Shown: piece after piece, positions 1-10,603 of the stretch
Layout of the letters: each line of letters opens with the position of its first letter
Position numbering within the stretch: the first letter of the stretch is position 1
The notes under the pieces: model-generated
Seen by the model: only the letters and a program-made list of their open reading frames with translations
Database searches by the model: none
Told to the model about the DNA's origin: nothing
NCBI GenBank assembly: GCA_027924585.1
Contig: BSBM01000190.1
Coordinates: forward strand, 2,986,501-3,050,500
Source of the DNA: Larix kaempferi
Taxonomy: Eukaryota; Streptophyta; Pinopsida; Pinales; Pinaceae
DNA length: 64,000 nt
Reading direction: 5' to 3'
Position numbers and translations under genes: made by a program

Positions 1-1448
1 TTGACTACCGATCCTGGGAACCCATACAGAACCTGATTACATTATTAAGAGAATGGTCAAAACATCTCATGATGATTCTCTTCCTCTTTCTACGAGAATC
101 TCTTAACCATAAGCTTTCTATAGTGTGTTTGATTTGTAAATCCTTTTGTTGAACATCCATCGCTTGTTCATCATTCATCATGATTTTCCCTACAAATCAA
201 AATTAAGTACAGGATTAGTAATACTTCATAATCATCAAATCATATTGACATAATAACCTATTATGCATACAGATATCATTTACATAGTTATGCAACTAAT
301 TTGACCAATACTTTGGCACAACACTTTCCCATATCTTGTATGCATACAGTGGCTATCTATATGCCTTCCATCTCCACCAGAACATACTATTGAGAGTGTG
401 CACAGCTCTCGGCATGTCAGCAAAGAGGTTTCATTCTAGACAAGCAACAATGGAATGTTTGTCCAACTTACCAATCATATGCACATTAGTAGTATACTAT
501 TCAATGCTCTATGAATGTTTATACTCAGCATTATATATTCTAGGAATACAAATATGCATACAACCTATTACAGGAAATATCATTACTATTTCAAATAACA
601 ACTCAAATACTTATCTTTTATGTTTGTGTGGTTGCCTCCCGCTTGAACTTTTGTATGTCTTTTGAACTTCTATTCATTCTGTACCACTGTGCATGCTCAA
701 GAGTCATCCTCATGATCTCATGCACAAACATACACTCATTAGTATATTCTAAATGCTATCAAAACATTATAGTACTAAATAATCTTGAAAATGTATAGTC
801 ACGATTATAGTTAATAAACATTAGTATTCAAGATTTCAGGGAAGTCTTCTTTTACTCATGCATATCATCAATCAAGATAAAAGATATAATATGCATAATC
901 CCTTGATTACTAACTTTATGAATAAGCATAACCAATCATTCCAAGTATACTTATATAAGGGATCCTAACACAAGGTAAGATTCATGGGAAACATACCTGG
1001 ATTAGTATACCTACTTGGTTATGTACAACACACCTAAACAATCTCTTCAATGATTTAGAGATCCTGAGCTAGAACCTGCATGTCTCATAGGTTAAGCATA
1101 ATATAACAAAGTCATACATACCTCGTAAGTAGAACAAAGATTATGGATGAGTCTTTGTCTTCATGTTTTCATGGTCATGGAACCTGATTTGTCTTTTGTG
1201 ATGTACCTGTATCTTGTTAGCAGACAACATCAACCTCACACAACATCATAATGCCTTAGTACAATCATAAGTGTCAACACCCTAACCAATGAATATCTTC
1301 TATCATGCATTCATAATTTTGTTAAGGTTATACGACAAATCTAAAATCAAAATTGTACTAACTGTAATAACCTGAAGACAAACATACCATAAACTTAATC
1401 ATGGACAAGTATCGAAACATACCTCGATGAGTCATACCTGTCGAGATC
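1..1448 (-). other. Non-copia internal segment of A, partly shared with element I
   Basis: No recognisable retroviral domain. About 150-640 aligns by eye with 52170-52640 inside element I, for example the shared stretch around GCATGTCAGCAAAGAGGTTTC at 413 and 52373. On the minus strand there are several splice-donor-like AG|GTATGT sites (near 1005, 1120 and 1424). A minus-strand open stretch of about 55 codons with a basic centre reads from about 188 down to a stop near 7. This could be a captured host gene fragment or a non-coding spacer of the family; the sequence does not decide. Confidence 0.35.
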
Positions 1449-1533
1449 GCTTGTATTCTTCTTATGTCAGGCCTTAGGAACTTCTTCACTTATGCAGGTG
1501 ACCAATCCATCTTCTTCTAGGATTAACCCAATC
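1449..1533 (-). pseudogene. gag N-terminal remnant of copia element A
   Basis: The minus-strand translation contains ISEEVP followed by KA-stop-HKKN, matching the gag start of element I (ISEEVPVPEGDEAKALHKKN at about 55615-55680) with a 7-codon in-frame deletion and a stop. Homology ends abruptly after the HKKN motif, so the rest of gag is deleted. Confidence 0.6.
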
Positions 1534-2870
1534 CACTTAATTTGCAAGAATTGGACCTGGAGCTGGATATGGGTTTGTCAGAGAAACCCAAAAAATTCAA
1601 ACTTTGAATTTCAAACTTCCGAAAGGATATAAATATGCGCCTTGATGAGCTGATCAAACTGGTATATTCAGAATTTGAAAACTGCAAAGTTTTACTCCTC
1701 AATTTTGCCTTTGAAACTTTCGGATTCACTGGACGTGACCCTGAACTGGGGTTTGATGAAGCCCACTCTTTTGCCCCCATCAAAAGGTTTGATCCAAAGC
1801 TGTAAGCTTCTATTTTTCTGAGGAGCTTCCAGCCGTGGTCACAGATTTCAAAAATTCCCATTTTTACAGAAGCCCTAATTTTCCACTTTTCTGATCAAAG
1901 TCCCGAACTAGGGTCTAATCAAGCCCGGCCTTTTGCCCAACCAAAATTCTGATATTGGTCTCTAAATTTCTATTTTGATGAGTAGCATCCATCCGTGGTC
2001 TTCGATTACAAAAATTCCAACTTTCTTCAAAGCCCTAAATTCCGGAAGCCATGAATGAAGGTACCAAAAAATAATTCTGTTTTGACAGAAATATGTACCT
2101 GATTGTTTCTGGTGTAACTCCGAAATTTTTGATCCACAGGGTCTGAAAAAGTTTTCTGAGATATCCTGATCTGTTAGCTTTCCATCCTGACAAGTCTGAC
2201 CTCAATTGGATGTTCTGAGAGAGAGTTATGCCAAATGTCACAACGTGACCTGTTTTGGGAAAATACAGGAGAGCGAACTTGTACGGCGTTCCACGTGTCA
2301 CTGTTTGACCTTCGGCCTCTGAAACGTTTTCTGAGATAGCTCAGCCTGTTATCTTTCCATCCTGACAGGTCTGAACTCAATTGGATTCTCTGAGAGAGAG
2401 TTATGCCAAGTGTCGCAACGTGACCTGTTTATGGGATAATACAGGAGAGCGAACTTGTACGGTGTGCCACGTGTCACTGGTTCAACTTCGGCCTCTGAAA
2501 AATTTTTCTGAGATAGTACAGTCTGTGTAATACCTATCACTTTTCACGAAATTTCATTTGGAGCTTCCTAGCCCAAGTTATGACCTTTTTCCCAAGGTCA
2601 TCTGATTTTGACTCAGATCTGGAAGAGGCAGAAACCCTATATTGTACAGATCATAAATCACAAAGTACAACGAATTAGAGGTTGTCCTTTGAACACAAGG
2701 TACCTGGAGATTTTAGCTTCGTCCTGTAACAATTTCATATCCGAAAACTTCGCTAAAACGGATTTATAGCGAAATTTCTATGATGACCGGTTTTTGCTAT
2801 GTAAAACCCTAACCTTCAAATTGTCGTAAGTAGAGCAAGTGTCTTTAGTGCCATACCTTGTATTCCTTCA
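1534..2870 (-). other. 5' leader of copia element A with internal tandem duplications
   Basis: Untranslated leader between primer site and gag, colinear with the leader of element I (55785-56905). It has a clear duplication with a 175-177 bp period: the motif TTTTCTGAG recurs at 2152, 2327 and 2504, giving two copies over 2152-2503. A more degenerate duplication of about 160 bp spans roughly 1725-2050 (GCCGTGGTC near 1832 and TCCGTGGTC near 1993). Element I carries the first block once only. Confidence 0.65.
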
Positions 2871-2887
2871 GGTTAACTCTGATACCA
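2871..2887 (-). other. Primer-binding site of copia element A
   Basis: On the minus strand, directly after the LTR, the sequence is TGGTATCAGAGTTAACC. TGGTATCAGAG is the usual complement of the 3' end of initiator methionine tRNA used by plant copia elements. Confidence 0.85.
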
Positions 2888-3491
2888 TGTTAAAATTCAA
2901 TATGCTAAGACAGAAAATAGCAGCATTACATTCCATTTCACAATAATAGCATATACAGGATCACTGAAGAAACAACAAGCACAGCATAAACACAAGAGAC
3001 AGAGATTTATCCTGGGAAACCCTCATGGGGTAGAAAACCCAGCAAAGCTTCCTCAATATAGATGACCAGTAATATACAAAGATGAAACCCTGAGACATGA
3101 TCTCCTCCTCCACAATAGCAGACCTCTCCTCCATAAGTGCGATATCCTCAAGTGTGTGAGTGTGTCAAATGAGGAACACACCTCCTCTATTTATACACTA
3201 CACTGACATGTATTTTACATAGGTACACGTAGGCTCGTATTTAACCAATGGGTTAAATACCCCACTACAACTGACTGGACCGACCCCTCTAGGGTGGTCT
3301 AATAACCCTTTGACCCACATAACACATAAAGGGCCGACCTCCACTAGGGAAGTCTAATAACCCAAGTTACCACATTCTGACGGAGGAATAAACATCTCCG
3401 GATATACAATAAGATCTTTACGAAGGAATGAAACATCTCCGGAATAATAAAGTACAATTATAATATTCTTTGAAGTTACAATATCTCAACA
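2888..3491 (-). repeat. 5' LTR of copia element A (604 bp)
   Basis: It starts TGTTAAAA and ends CTCAACA on the plus strand, so both ends have TG/CA. A TATA box (TATAAATAG) reads on the minus strand at 3195-3187. Upstream of it in U3, a motif ending GTCTAATAACCC occurs twice (about 3297 and 3351) within repeats that also contain a CTAGGG core. The LTR of element I carries the same paired motif, so the two LTRs share promoter architecture although most of their sequence differs. Confidence 0.8.
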
Positions 3492-4240
3492 TCTAGCCTC
3501 ATCACAATCTCTAGAGCTTCACTTGGTGTGGTGATGTTTTACTGCATCAGCGACAGCCGAATGTGTGGGAGCAACGCCACAATAAACCACTCTTTATGCT
3601 AGATAACGCTCATATCAAAACTAACTCATGCCATTAGCATCTTGAAATGTTGATCAAAGTCCCACACAGACTCGTTGGGATACTACTTAATTTCCTTAAG
3701 ATCTATAATGTACTGTGCTTCGGATTTGGGCTTCCAGAACACCACGACTAGTCCCATGCGGATTTCATCCAATGTCTTCCCCAAGGTATCGACAGGAACC
3801 TGCGTAAACTTCATAAACCAATCCAAGGCGCGACGTCGAAGGGTTGTCGCCATTTTCCCTTTTTTTGCATCATCATCAATGATCTATTTTACCGTCCATA
3901 CAGCTTCACATAGAAACCAATACTGTTCAGGGTTGTCTGTTCCATTGCCATGGAACAGCGGTAACTTAGTATCATCACCCGCCATCCTGGGCTTCCTTCC
4001 TCTAGTCACTGAACTACTAGCAATTAATTTTTGTGGAATTGATGAACTCAAGGGTGTCGATGTAGTATTCCTTACTACTTGTTAGATAGTGAGCGGAGGT
4101 GTGGGTAAGTTGGTGTCGGGGTCTGGTCCTACTTCTATCCTGGGTGTAGCCTAGTCGGCCTTGTCAAGACTATGAGGTCGCTTCGTCTCGTGTGGTCTTC
4201 CTTCATGGCTTTGCGGTTCGATCGCAGCAGGACCTTCTCC
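3492..4240 (-). pseudogene. gag of gypsy element B (decayed)
   Basis: Capsid-type gag. The minus-strand translation from about 3985 reads MAGDDTKLPLF, then DNPEQYWFLCEAVW, RALDWFMKF, WKPKSEAQ, SVWDFDQHFK and, near the copia junction, PHIRLSLMQ and EALEIVMRL. Each has a direct counterpart in the gag of element F at 24700-25170 (for example QHWFLCEAVW, ALHWFMKY, KPKSESQ). Several in-frame stops interrupt it. The N-terminal part up to about 4240 is a low-complexity, S/T/P-rich leader like that of F. The reading breaks at 3491, where element A is inserted; the zinc-knuckle part must lie left of A. The gag identity is firm because colinear similarity runs for about 160 codons. Confidence 0.8.
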
Positions 4241-4489
4241 TGTCCTTTTCCTCTTCTCCTATCAAAACCTCGCTCCTCCTCTTGTAAGACCACTCTCTTC
4301 CTCGGCTTCGCTCACAGTCTCCTCATGACCTACACCCATCTACCCCTTATCATTCTATGTACTACCTCTCGACAGTCACGATACCCACAGCCTCCACCCA
4401 CCAGGCTGTTTACTGATCAAGATGCATCTTTAATATACCCTTTTCGTGGATTAGCATCTTAATCAACAGTTGGAGCGATAGCAAAAACC

Positions 4490-4890
4490 TTACCCTAGGT
4501 CCGCGGAAGAAATATCTTTCGGCCTCACTATAAGATTTGTGCGTGTTAACCACAAATTCAATGATATATCCCTCCAAGATGATATCGAGCCAAACTTCGA
4601 CAGCCCGCGATTCCTTATTATCGACTTCCTGCAGCTCTTAAATCAACTCTGGGGTCCAAGCCATCGGCTCACCACCCTAGAAATTCCTCTTCTGGAAGGT
4701 CAGCTTTGACAACCACTCATATAGGATGACTGGGAATTCACAGAAAAAACCATTCGTGCGGACCGTCATGAATTTATCTTCCCACCCACTGGTCTACTAT
4801 CAGTCACGTGTTTCGACTTTCTTCTTCAGCAAACTCCTGCAGCTTCTGATCAAACCAGCTCTGTATCTCCAGCTTTGTCAAGTGCCACAA
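4490..4890 (-). pseudogene. ORF0 of gypsy element B (decayed)
   Basis: An upstream reading frame lies between LTR and gag on the minus strand. Fragments KLEIQSWFDQKLQEF (about 4870), WTPEL with EVWLDIILEGYIIEF (about 4560-4650) and SEAERYFFRG (about 4500) align in order with KIEIQAWWDKTIRDF, WTPEF, DFWVDHMLEGFVTEF and KAEAYFFGG of the ORF0 in element F (23817-24329). Stops and at least one frameshift are present. I do not recognise the domain. Amino-acid conservation between two families with different LTRs argues that ORF0 was once a real protein. Confidence 0.65.
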
Positions 4891-5092
4891 CATGTCCTCC
4901 TTTCACTCTGCACACAGTCCCAACAATGGAACCATTTGTTAGCACGACTCCAGTCAATAGGGGTTCCACTCATTGTTGACACATACCGCAGTCTCCCTAG
5001 GCACCGGCTCGGATAGGTTTTATCCCACCCAGCAACACCTGCAAAGAAAATGAGGTCTCACCCGAGGCGTCTAAGAAGAGCAGACGAAACCA

Positions 5093-5802
5093 TGTTTCCG
5101 CCGAGGAAGGAGGATGGTTGCGGCTATATGAATTAACTTTATGGTAGCACTAAAACAAGGATCTTAAGCATTTGACATGTATTCATAAAGCATTATTTAA
5201 TCACAACATTCATTACCGCAACAATCGTAACAGTAGAGAAAACATCGCATCAAGAAATATTCATGCAGTGCAACATTACATTATCATAACTGAACACAGA
5301 GATTGTTCTCAAAATAGCTTCATCATATTACTGCTGAAAAAACCTAGTTACAATGACTTCTGACCTCAACCATATACCGGAAACACACATCCGAGATCCA
5401 ACAGCAGAATAAATCGCATTATTCACTCAACCTCCAGTTCCAGATCCAATGAGTATTCAAGGTCTCTCGATACTTATGACTCTTATCTATTTATAGGCTT
5501 CATCATTACAATTCTTGTCCACTTTCTAACAACTTCCTAACTGACACTTATGGACAAATGACCCAATATCTAACTAACTTAATACAAAACTGACCAAAAA
5601 CCCGCACTCTACGGTTTAACTGACTCGACAGTACATAATACATGGTCAAAATGACCCAAAATCCACAACTTGCGGTACAATTGACCCAAAAATGCATAAA
5701 CTACTCTTTCCCACGCCTCGCTCATCGCCTTCCACGATAGCTTCTGCCGTGTTGTAGCATCAGTGATGCTGTGATCATGCCTTACCAAACCGCCTGCCAA
5801 CA
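5093..5802 (-). repeat. Probable 5' LTR of gypsy element B (710 bp)
   Basis: Proposed ends are TGTTTCC (5093) and CCAACA (5802) on the plus strand. A minus-strand TATA box (TATAAATAG) lies at 5516-5508, about 290 bp into the LTR. Directly inside the left end, the minus strand begins TGGTTTCGTCTGC (5092 downward), a plausible primer site whose tRNA I cannot name. No second copy is in the window, so the boundaries rest on TG/CA ends, primer site and the sharp start of element C coding at 5803. Confidence 0.5.
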
Positions 5803-6300
5803 CCATGACGTGCCCATTTATGCCAAGACTATTAGATATTTATGTGTCAAGAAACCAAGAAGAAATCCTAGGGATCCTCCCACCATCCATGTATTGGGAA
5901 AGCTTTCCGAATTGATAATGGGGAAGACTCTTGTGGAAAAATATGATGACCCTAGAAATCCTACTATTACAGTTCACATAGGAAACATACAAATCCCCAA
6001 CGTATTGGTAGAATTAGGCATGTCCATCAATGTCATGACCATAGAAATTGTGAAGAAACTTGGAATCACTAACCTTCGGCCAACCCTGCCATTTTAGAAC
6101 TTGTTGATAGATAGACAATCAAGCCTGAGGGAATCCTGGATGACCTAGTAATCTCTGTTGACTCGTGGGAGTACCCTGCGGACTTCTTGGTGTTACAGCC
6201 AAAGTCTCAGTTCGAGGACACCCACTGATTCTGGGGAGACCATGGTTGGACACAACAGATGCCTGTATCAACTATCAGTCAGGATCCATGACTATCTTAG
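5803..6300 (+). pseudogene. Retropepsin (protease) of gypsy element C
   Basis: Aspartic protease that would cleave the Gag-Pol polyprotein. The translation shows PNVLVELGMSINVM at about 6000-6040, the position of the active-site loop. Athila/Tat proteases usually read D-L-G there; here the catalytic Asp is Glu, so the enzyme should be dead. The C-terminal hallmark HPLILGRPWL-TTDACI lies at about 6215-6270 in another frame, after a frameshift near 6100-6165. The upstream end is set by the junction with element B's LTR. Confidence 0.75.
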
Positions 6301-6559
6301 ATGGGACTGAGATCAAAAGCCTAACCTTATACCCTCCAACCCGACCAAGCACAAAAGCTGAAACTCCACTTTGGGTTTATTTGGAGGAGGAGGAAGGTGT
6401 TCATCCATTATTTACGATAGGGAGAGCCTTAAATTTTAAGGATGAAATAGAGGATGATGCCATTAACAGTTTCATCAGTGAGCCCATGTCTATCAATAAA
6501 CATGTTTACCAAATCCTAGACAGTACATTAGATAAGACAGGACAAGAAAATCTTATGGA

Positions 6560-8100
6560 AGAAACTCTAGTCAGTAATGCTAGTATAATTCCAGTACTCA
6601 AAAATTCGAAAAGTGTCCCATCAGAAATCGAGCCAGGGAAAACATTGAACATCAATCCAAACCTTGCACCCAGTGAGCTGGAACAGTTAATCACTCTGTT
6701 GAAACAACATAAAGGAGATTTCGCTTGGGAGTACACAGATATGAAGGGTATCCCTTCTAATCTATGTACCCATCACATTTATATTAAGTGCGACTCCAGG
6801 ATAGTGTGTCAACCACAACGAAGGATGAACCCAAACCTAAGGGATGTAGTGAAAGAGGAGATCCAAAAACCTATGGAAGCAGGGTTTATATACCCAATTT
6901 CAGACAGTGAGTGGATTTCTCCACTCGTGATTGTGCCAAAGAAGAATGGGAAATGGAGGGGCTGTGTGGATTACAGAGAATTGAACAAAGAAATGCAAAA
7001 GGACCACTTTCCCTTACCTTTTATCGATCAGGTCCTTGATACATTGTCTGGGAAGAAGTATTTTTCCTTTCTGGATGGCTTTAGTGGCTATAACCAAATC
7101 CAGATTGCTTTAGAAGACCAAGACAAAACCACTTTCACCTGTCCCTGGGGCACTTTTTCATACAGAGTACTTCCTTTTGGGTTGTGCAATGCACCAGCCA
7201 CATTTCAAAGAGCAGTGATTGGAATCTTTTCAGAGATGGTAAATGACTGCATGGAAATTTTTATGGATGACTTCACTCTATATGGTAGTAGTTATGAAGA
7301 AGCATTGAAAATTTTAGAAAAGGTCTTGAAACGCTATGAACAAAGACAGCTATCTCTAAGCACTGAAAAGTTCCATATGATTATGAGTGAGGGCATAGTT
7401 CTGGGGCACTTCATCTCTTCTAATGGTATCTAGGTAGACCCATCCAAAATCAAGGTAATTGAAAATATACCAACTCCTGGACCAGAAAAAGATGTACATA
7501 GCTTCTTAGGGCATGCTGGCTATTATAGAAGATTCATAGAAAATTTTTCCAAACTTGCTTCTCCTTTGTTCACTTTGTTGATGAAGGATGCAAAGTTTGT
7601 TTGGAATGATGCATGCCAAACAACGTTTACTGAACTTAAGAAAAGGTTGTCTACATCACCTATCTTACGAGGTCCCAACTAGGCTCTTCCTTTTCATATC
7701 TCTTCAGATGCTTCAGACACTACCATTGGAGCAGTTTTAGGACAGCAGGAAGGTAATTCCCCATATGCAATTTATTATGTTAGTAATAACTTATCCCCTG
7801 CTGAACTAAACTATACTATCATCGAGAAGGAATTCCTTGCCATAGTTTATTCCATCAACAAATTTAGACACTACATTACTGGATATTCCACTTTTGTGCA
7901 CACTGATCATTCATCCATCAAGTATTTAATGAATAAACCAATTACAAAAGCTAGAGTAGCCAGATAGACCAGGGAAGGAAAACGTTGTTGCAGACTTTTT
8001 ATCCCAACTTTCGAACAGTGATGACAATTTACCAGTCAAAGATTCCTTCGCTGATGAACATTTTTTTGCAGTATCAGTTCGTTCCCCATGATATGCAGAT
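6560..8100 (+). pseudogene. Reverse transcriptase-RNase H of gypsy element C
   Basis: RT landmarks in order: SEWISPLVIVPKKNGKWRG (about 6905-6960), YFSFLDGFSGYNQI (about 7060-7100), LPFGLCNAPATFQR (about 7170-7210) and the catalytic box FMDD at 7260-7271, with both aspartates present. A TAG at 7431-7433 interrupts just before VDPSKI. The RNase H part (about 7680-8030) shows FHISSDASDTTIGAVL, EKEFLAIVYSINKFRHYI and HTDHSSIKYLMNKP, followed by a frameshift and stop near 7965. Together with the neighbouring protease and integrase this is a standard gypsy pol order. The box is intact, so inactivity comes from stops and frameshifts rather than from active-site loss. Confidence 0.9.
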
Positions 8101-8239
8101 ATTGCTAACTTTTTGGGTGCAAGTAAGCTTACAACACATCTGTCGAAGAGAGAAAAAAGAATGATCATACAATAGAGTGCTAGGTATTCCTGGATTGATG
8201 GATATCTTTTCTACATAGGGCTTGATTTAGAAATCATAA

Positions 8240-9470
8240 GATGTGTCAAAGAAGTTGAAATTTTTAGTATCCTTAAAGCTTACCATGATGAGCTTTATGG
8301 GGGACACTTTGTTGACAAAAGGAGAGGTCATAAGGTTTTGAGGATGGGTTATTTCTGGCCTACATTGTTCAGGGATGCCAAGAAGTATGTTCAAGCGTGT
8401 GATAGCTTCTAGAGGATGGGCCAACCCAATAAATTAGATGAAATGCCTCTTCATCCATAGCTCGTGGTTGAACCATTTGACAGATGGGCTCTGGATTTCA
8501 TAGGGCCTATCAACCCTCCCTCAAAACAGAAAGTTCATATCTTGGTTTGCACAGATTCCATGACCGAATGGGTGGAAGCTGTAGCCTTGGTCAAGGCCAA
8601 TGATCAGGCTGTAATTGATTTCCTATATGAAAAATGTTTGCTCGATTTGGAGTTCCTAAGGAAATCATTACAAACGGTGGACCACAGTTCGTGTCTCACA
8701 AATTGGGAGCCCTGTTACAGAAGTTTCACATTCAACACAAAATAACCTCGCCATATCATCCACAGGCCAATAACCAACTGGAAAGTACAAACAAGGTCAT
8801 CAAGGCTATTTTGACAAAGATAGTGAAAAGCCATCGTAAATATTGGGCTGAGAGACTTCCAGAGGCACTGTGGGCCTATCGCACTACATGGTGTAACACC
8901 GCTAGTTTTTCCCCATATGAATTGGGGTATGATAAGAATGTTGTTTTCCCAATTGAATTTGAAATCAGAACTTTGAAGACAGCTGTAGAATCAAGCCTTG
9001 ATTTATCAGAAGCACAGAGGAACCGAATGAATCAGCTTAATGAATTAGATGAAAAGCGCACAACCGCAGTGCATCATACAGCTTTAATCCAACAGCAGCG
9101 CTCTAAATGGCATGATATATTCATAAAGAATAAAGTCTTTCGAGAAGGAGATTGGTCTCTGTTATATGATTCACAGTTTAAGAGGGATTTCAAAGGCAAG
9201 TTGTGCACTCGTTGGTTGGGACCTTATCAGATAGATAGAGTATTTGACAATGGAACAGTTCGGTTGGTCACCATTGATGAAAACAAGACACCATTATTTG
9301 CAAATGGTCATCGGCTGCGACTATATCACAAACCGATCTCAAAGATTGCCTTCATTTCACATGTTGCAGCTGATCCAGATTATCAGTTAACATTAGGCCA
9401 AGGAGTTTTCTCAACCCCTGTGAATTTAAAAAAAAAGAAACTGCAAATTCCACACATAATTTGTACATAA
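8240..9470 (+). pseudogene. Integrase of gypsy element C
   Basis: DDE integrase that would insert the cDNA. The zinc-binding part is at about 8280-8415 (YHDELYGGHFV, then VQACDSF; the second Cys of the usual C-x2-C is not seen). The core includes RWALDFIGPINPP (about 8485-8520, first Asp) and EIITNGGPQFV (about 8655-8690), where the second catalytic Asp of the usual D-G-G is Asn. The glutamate region reads NQLESTNKVIKAI (about 8770-8810). A frameshift lies at about 8640. The C-terminal part to 9470 has GDWSLLYDSQFKRDFKGK and RWLGPYQIDRV, typical of this branch, and no chromodomain. Confidence 0.88.
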
Positions 9471-9689
9471 ATAATTTATTTTCTTTCTGTATATTATTTA
9501 TTTTTCTTTTACACTTGATTGGGTTTGTTTTGAAGAACTGTGTGTAGGAATTATTTGAGGAGCAGCAGTCGTGACTGGGACAGATGATTGCAGACACCTT
9601 ACATTGTTTTCCTGATCTAATAAATCTCTTTGAAGAAGATGGATGATTTGTCGACCTTCAGTAGCCAGCTGAAAAAAATTCTTGTTACT

Positions 9690-10060
9690 CCATTCTGCAT
9701 AGCTGCGACTCCTTACCTTACTTGTTTTCCCAATTTTTGCAGCTGTGATTCTGCCATTTTAGTCCATTTCACTTTTCACACAGCTGCGACTCCACTATTC
9801 TTTCCCATTTTCACAATTTTCGCAGCTATGACTCCGCTATTTTCATCCATTTTTCCTTTTTCCAGCAGCTGCGACTCCTCCATTTTATCCATTCCGCCAA
9901 AGTTCGCAGCTGTGACTCTGCCATTTTTCACCGAACTCTGCCGAAGTCTTCACAATTCTGTGGTTGCGACTCCGCTGTATTTGGATCATTTTCCAAATTC
10001 CTTGTCACAATTTCATCAGATTCCTCCTACTCCTCAGCTGCAACTCCGCTAGATTGTCTG
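9690..10060 (+). repeat. 41-43 bp degenerate tandem repeat after integrase of element C
   Basis: The motif AGCTGYGACTCC recurs at about 9701, 9741, 9782, 9824, 9867 and 9908, then more loosely at 9961 and 10036. Units are separated by pyrimidine-rich spacers containing CATTTT. No protein is evident across it. It lies between integrase and the 3' ORF. Confidence 0.7.
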
Positions 10061-10603
10061 TCTTTTGGAACAATATCGCCGATAATGATTTGACCAGGCT
10101 CTAATTTAAATAATGACCCCACAGTCCGAATTGCAGTCTGCCAGCAAAGAAGGGAACTGTTAGCACGAATGTACTTATCATCCCGGTTGGAAGTGGCCAA
10201 CTCATCTCACCACATGTGCATTTATGTTGTCTTAATGGAAGTAATGACGAAGTCGGGTTATGGTGGCAATTTAAGGTTGAGCTCATAACGCAAAGATACG
10301 AATTCTGACCTTTTACATGATTAAGCATCAAAGTAAATGTGGCAATGATAAGCATGCCTTGTCTTTTGTCCCCGTCAGTACGTTGTACACACTTAACTGC
10401 CAAAGAATGTGTTAGGTTTAACAACCTGACCGTCACCTTACCCAATTCATACCAAAATGCCCCAATTATCCCATTTTTCCTTAACTGTATCATCTTATCG
10501 CGGGTTGAAAACTGCTCCATCTTTCCTAAACTACCCAATTTCAAATTTTGTCTATTCCATGAATGTCCGTAGGCTGTAACTTCCACGTCTGAACTGATAA
10601 CCG

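Larger units (their letters stand above)
1..3491 (-). mobile_element. Copia-like LTR retrotransposon A, 5' part, cut by window edge
   Basis: Read on the minus strand, this holds a 5' LTR (2888-3491), a tRNA-iMet type primer site, a long leader and a remnant of the gag start, followed by sequence that is not recognisable copia coding. Leader and gag start match those of copia element I (54873-56922), so A and I are related families. A is inserted in the gag gene of gypsy element B: B coding sequence resumes exactly at 3492. The 3' LTR and any target duplication lie outside the window. No complete gag, integrase or RT is visible, so A looks internally deleted or non-autonomous. Confidence 0.75.
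3492..5802 (-). mobile_element. Ty3/gypsy element B, 5' part, minus strand
   Basis: On the minus strand: LTR (5802-5093), probable primer site, decayed ORF0, decayed gag, then interruption by copia element A at 3491. ORF0 and gag both match element F at the protein level, but the LTRs differ in length and sequence, so B is a relative rather than a copy of F. To its right the protease of element C starts abruptly, which suggests B inserted into C and that C's gag lies left of the window. Confidence 0.7.

Noticed and set aside
336-665. 109-codon open frame at the left end
   Set aside because: Cys/Leu-rich, no motif, and lies in a repeated segment shared with element I, where the frame is not kept.
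2035-2540. Three short minus-strand open frames with similar peptides
   Set aside because: They are translations of the 176-bp leader duplication, not independent genes.
4172-5016. Plus-strand open frames of about 96 codons
   Set aside because: Antisense shadows of the decayed ORF0 and gag leader of element B, which are supported on the minus strand.
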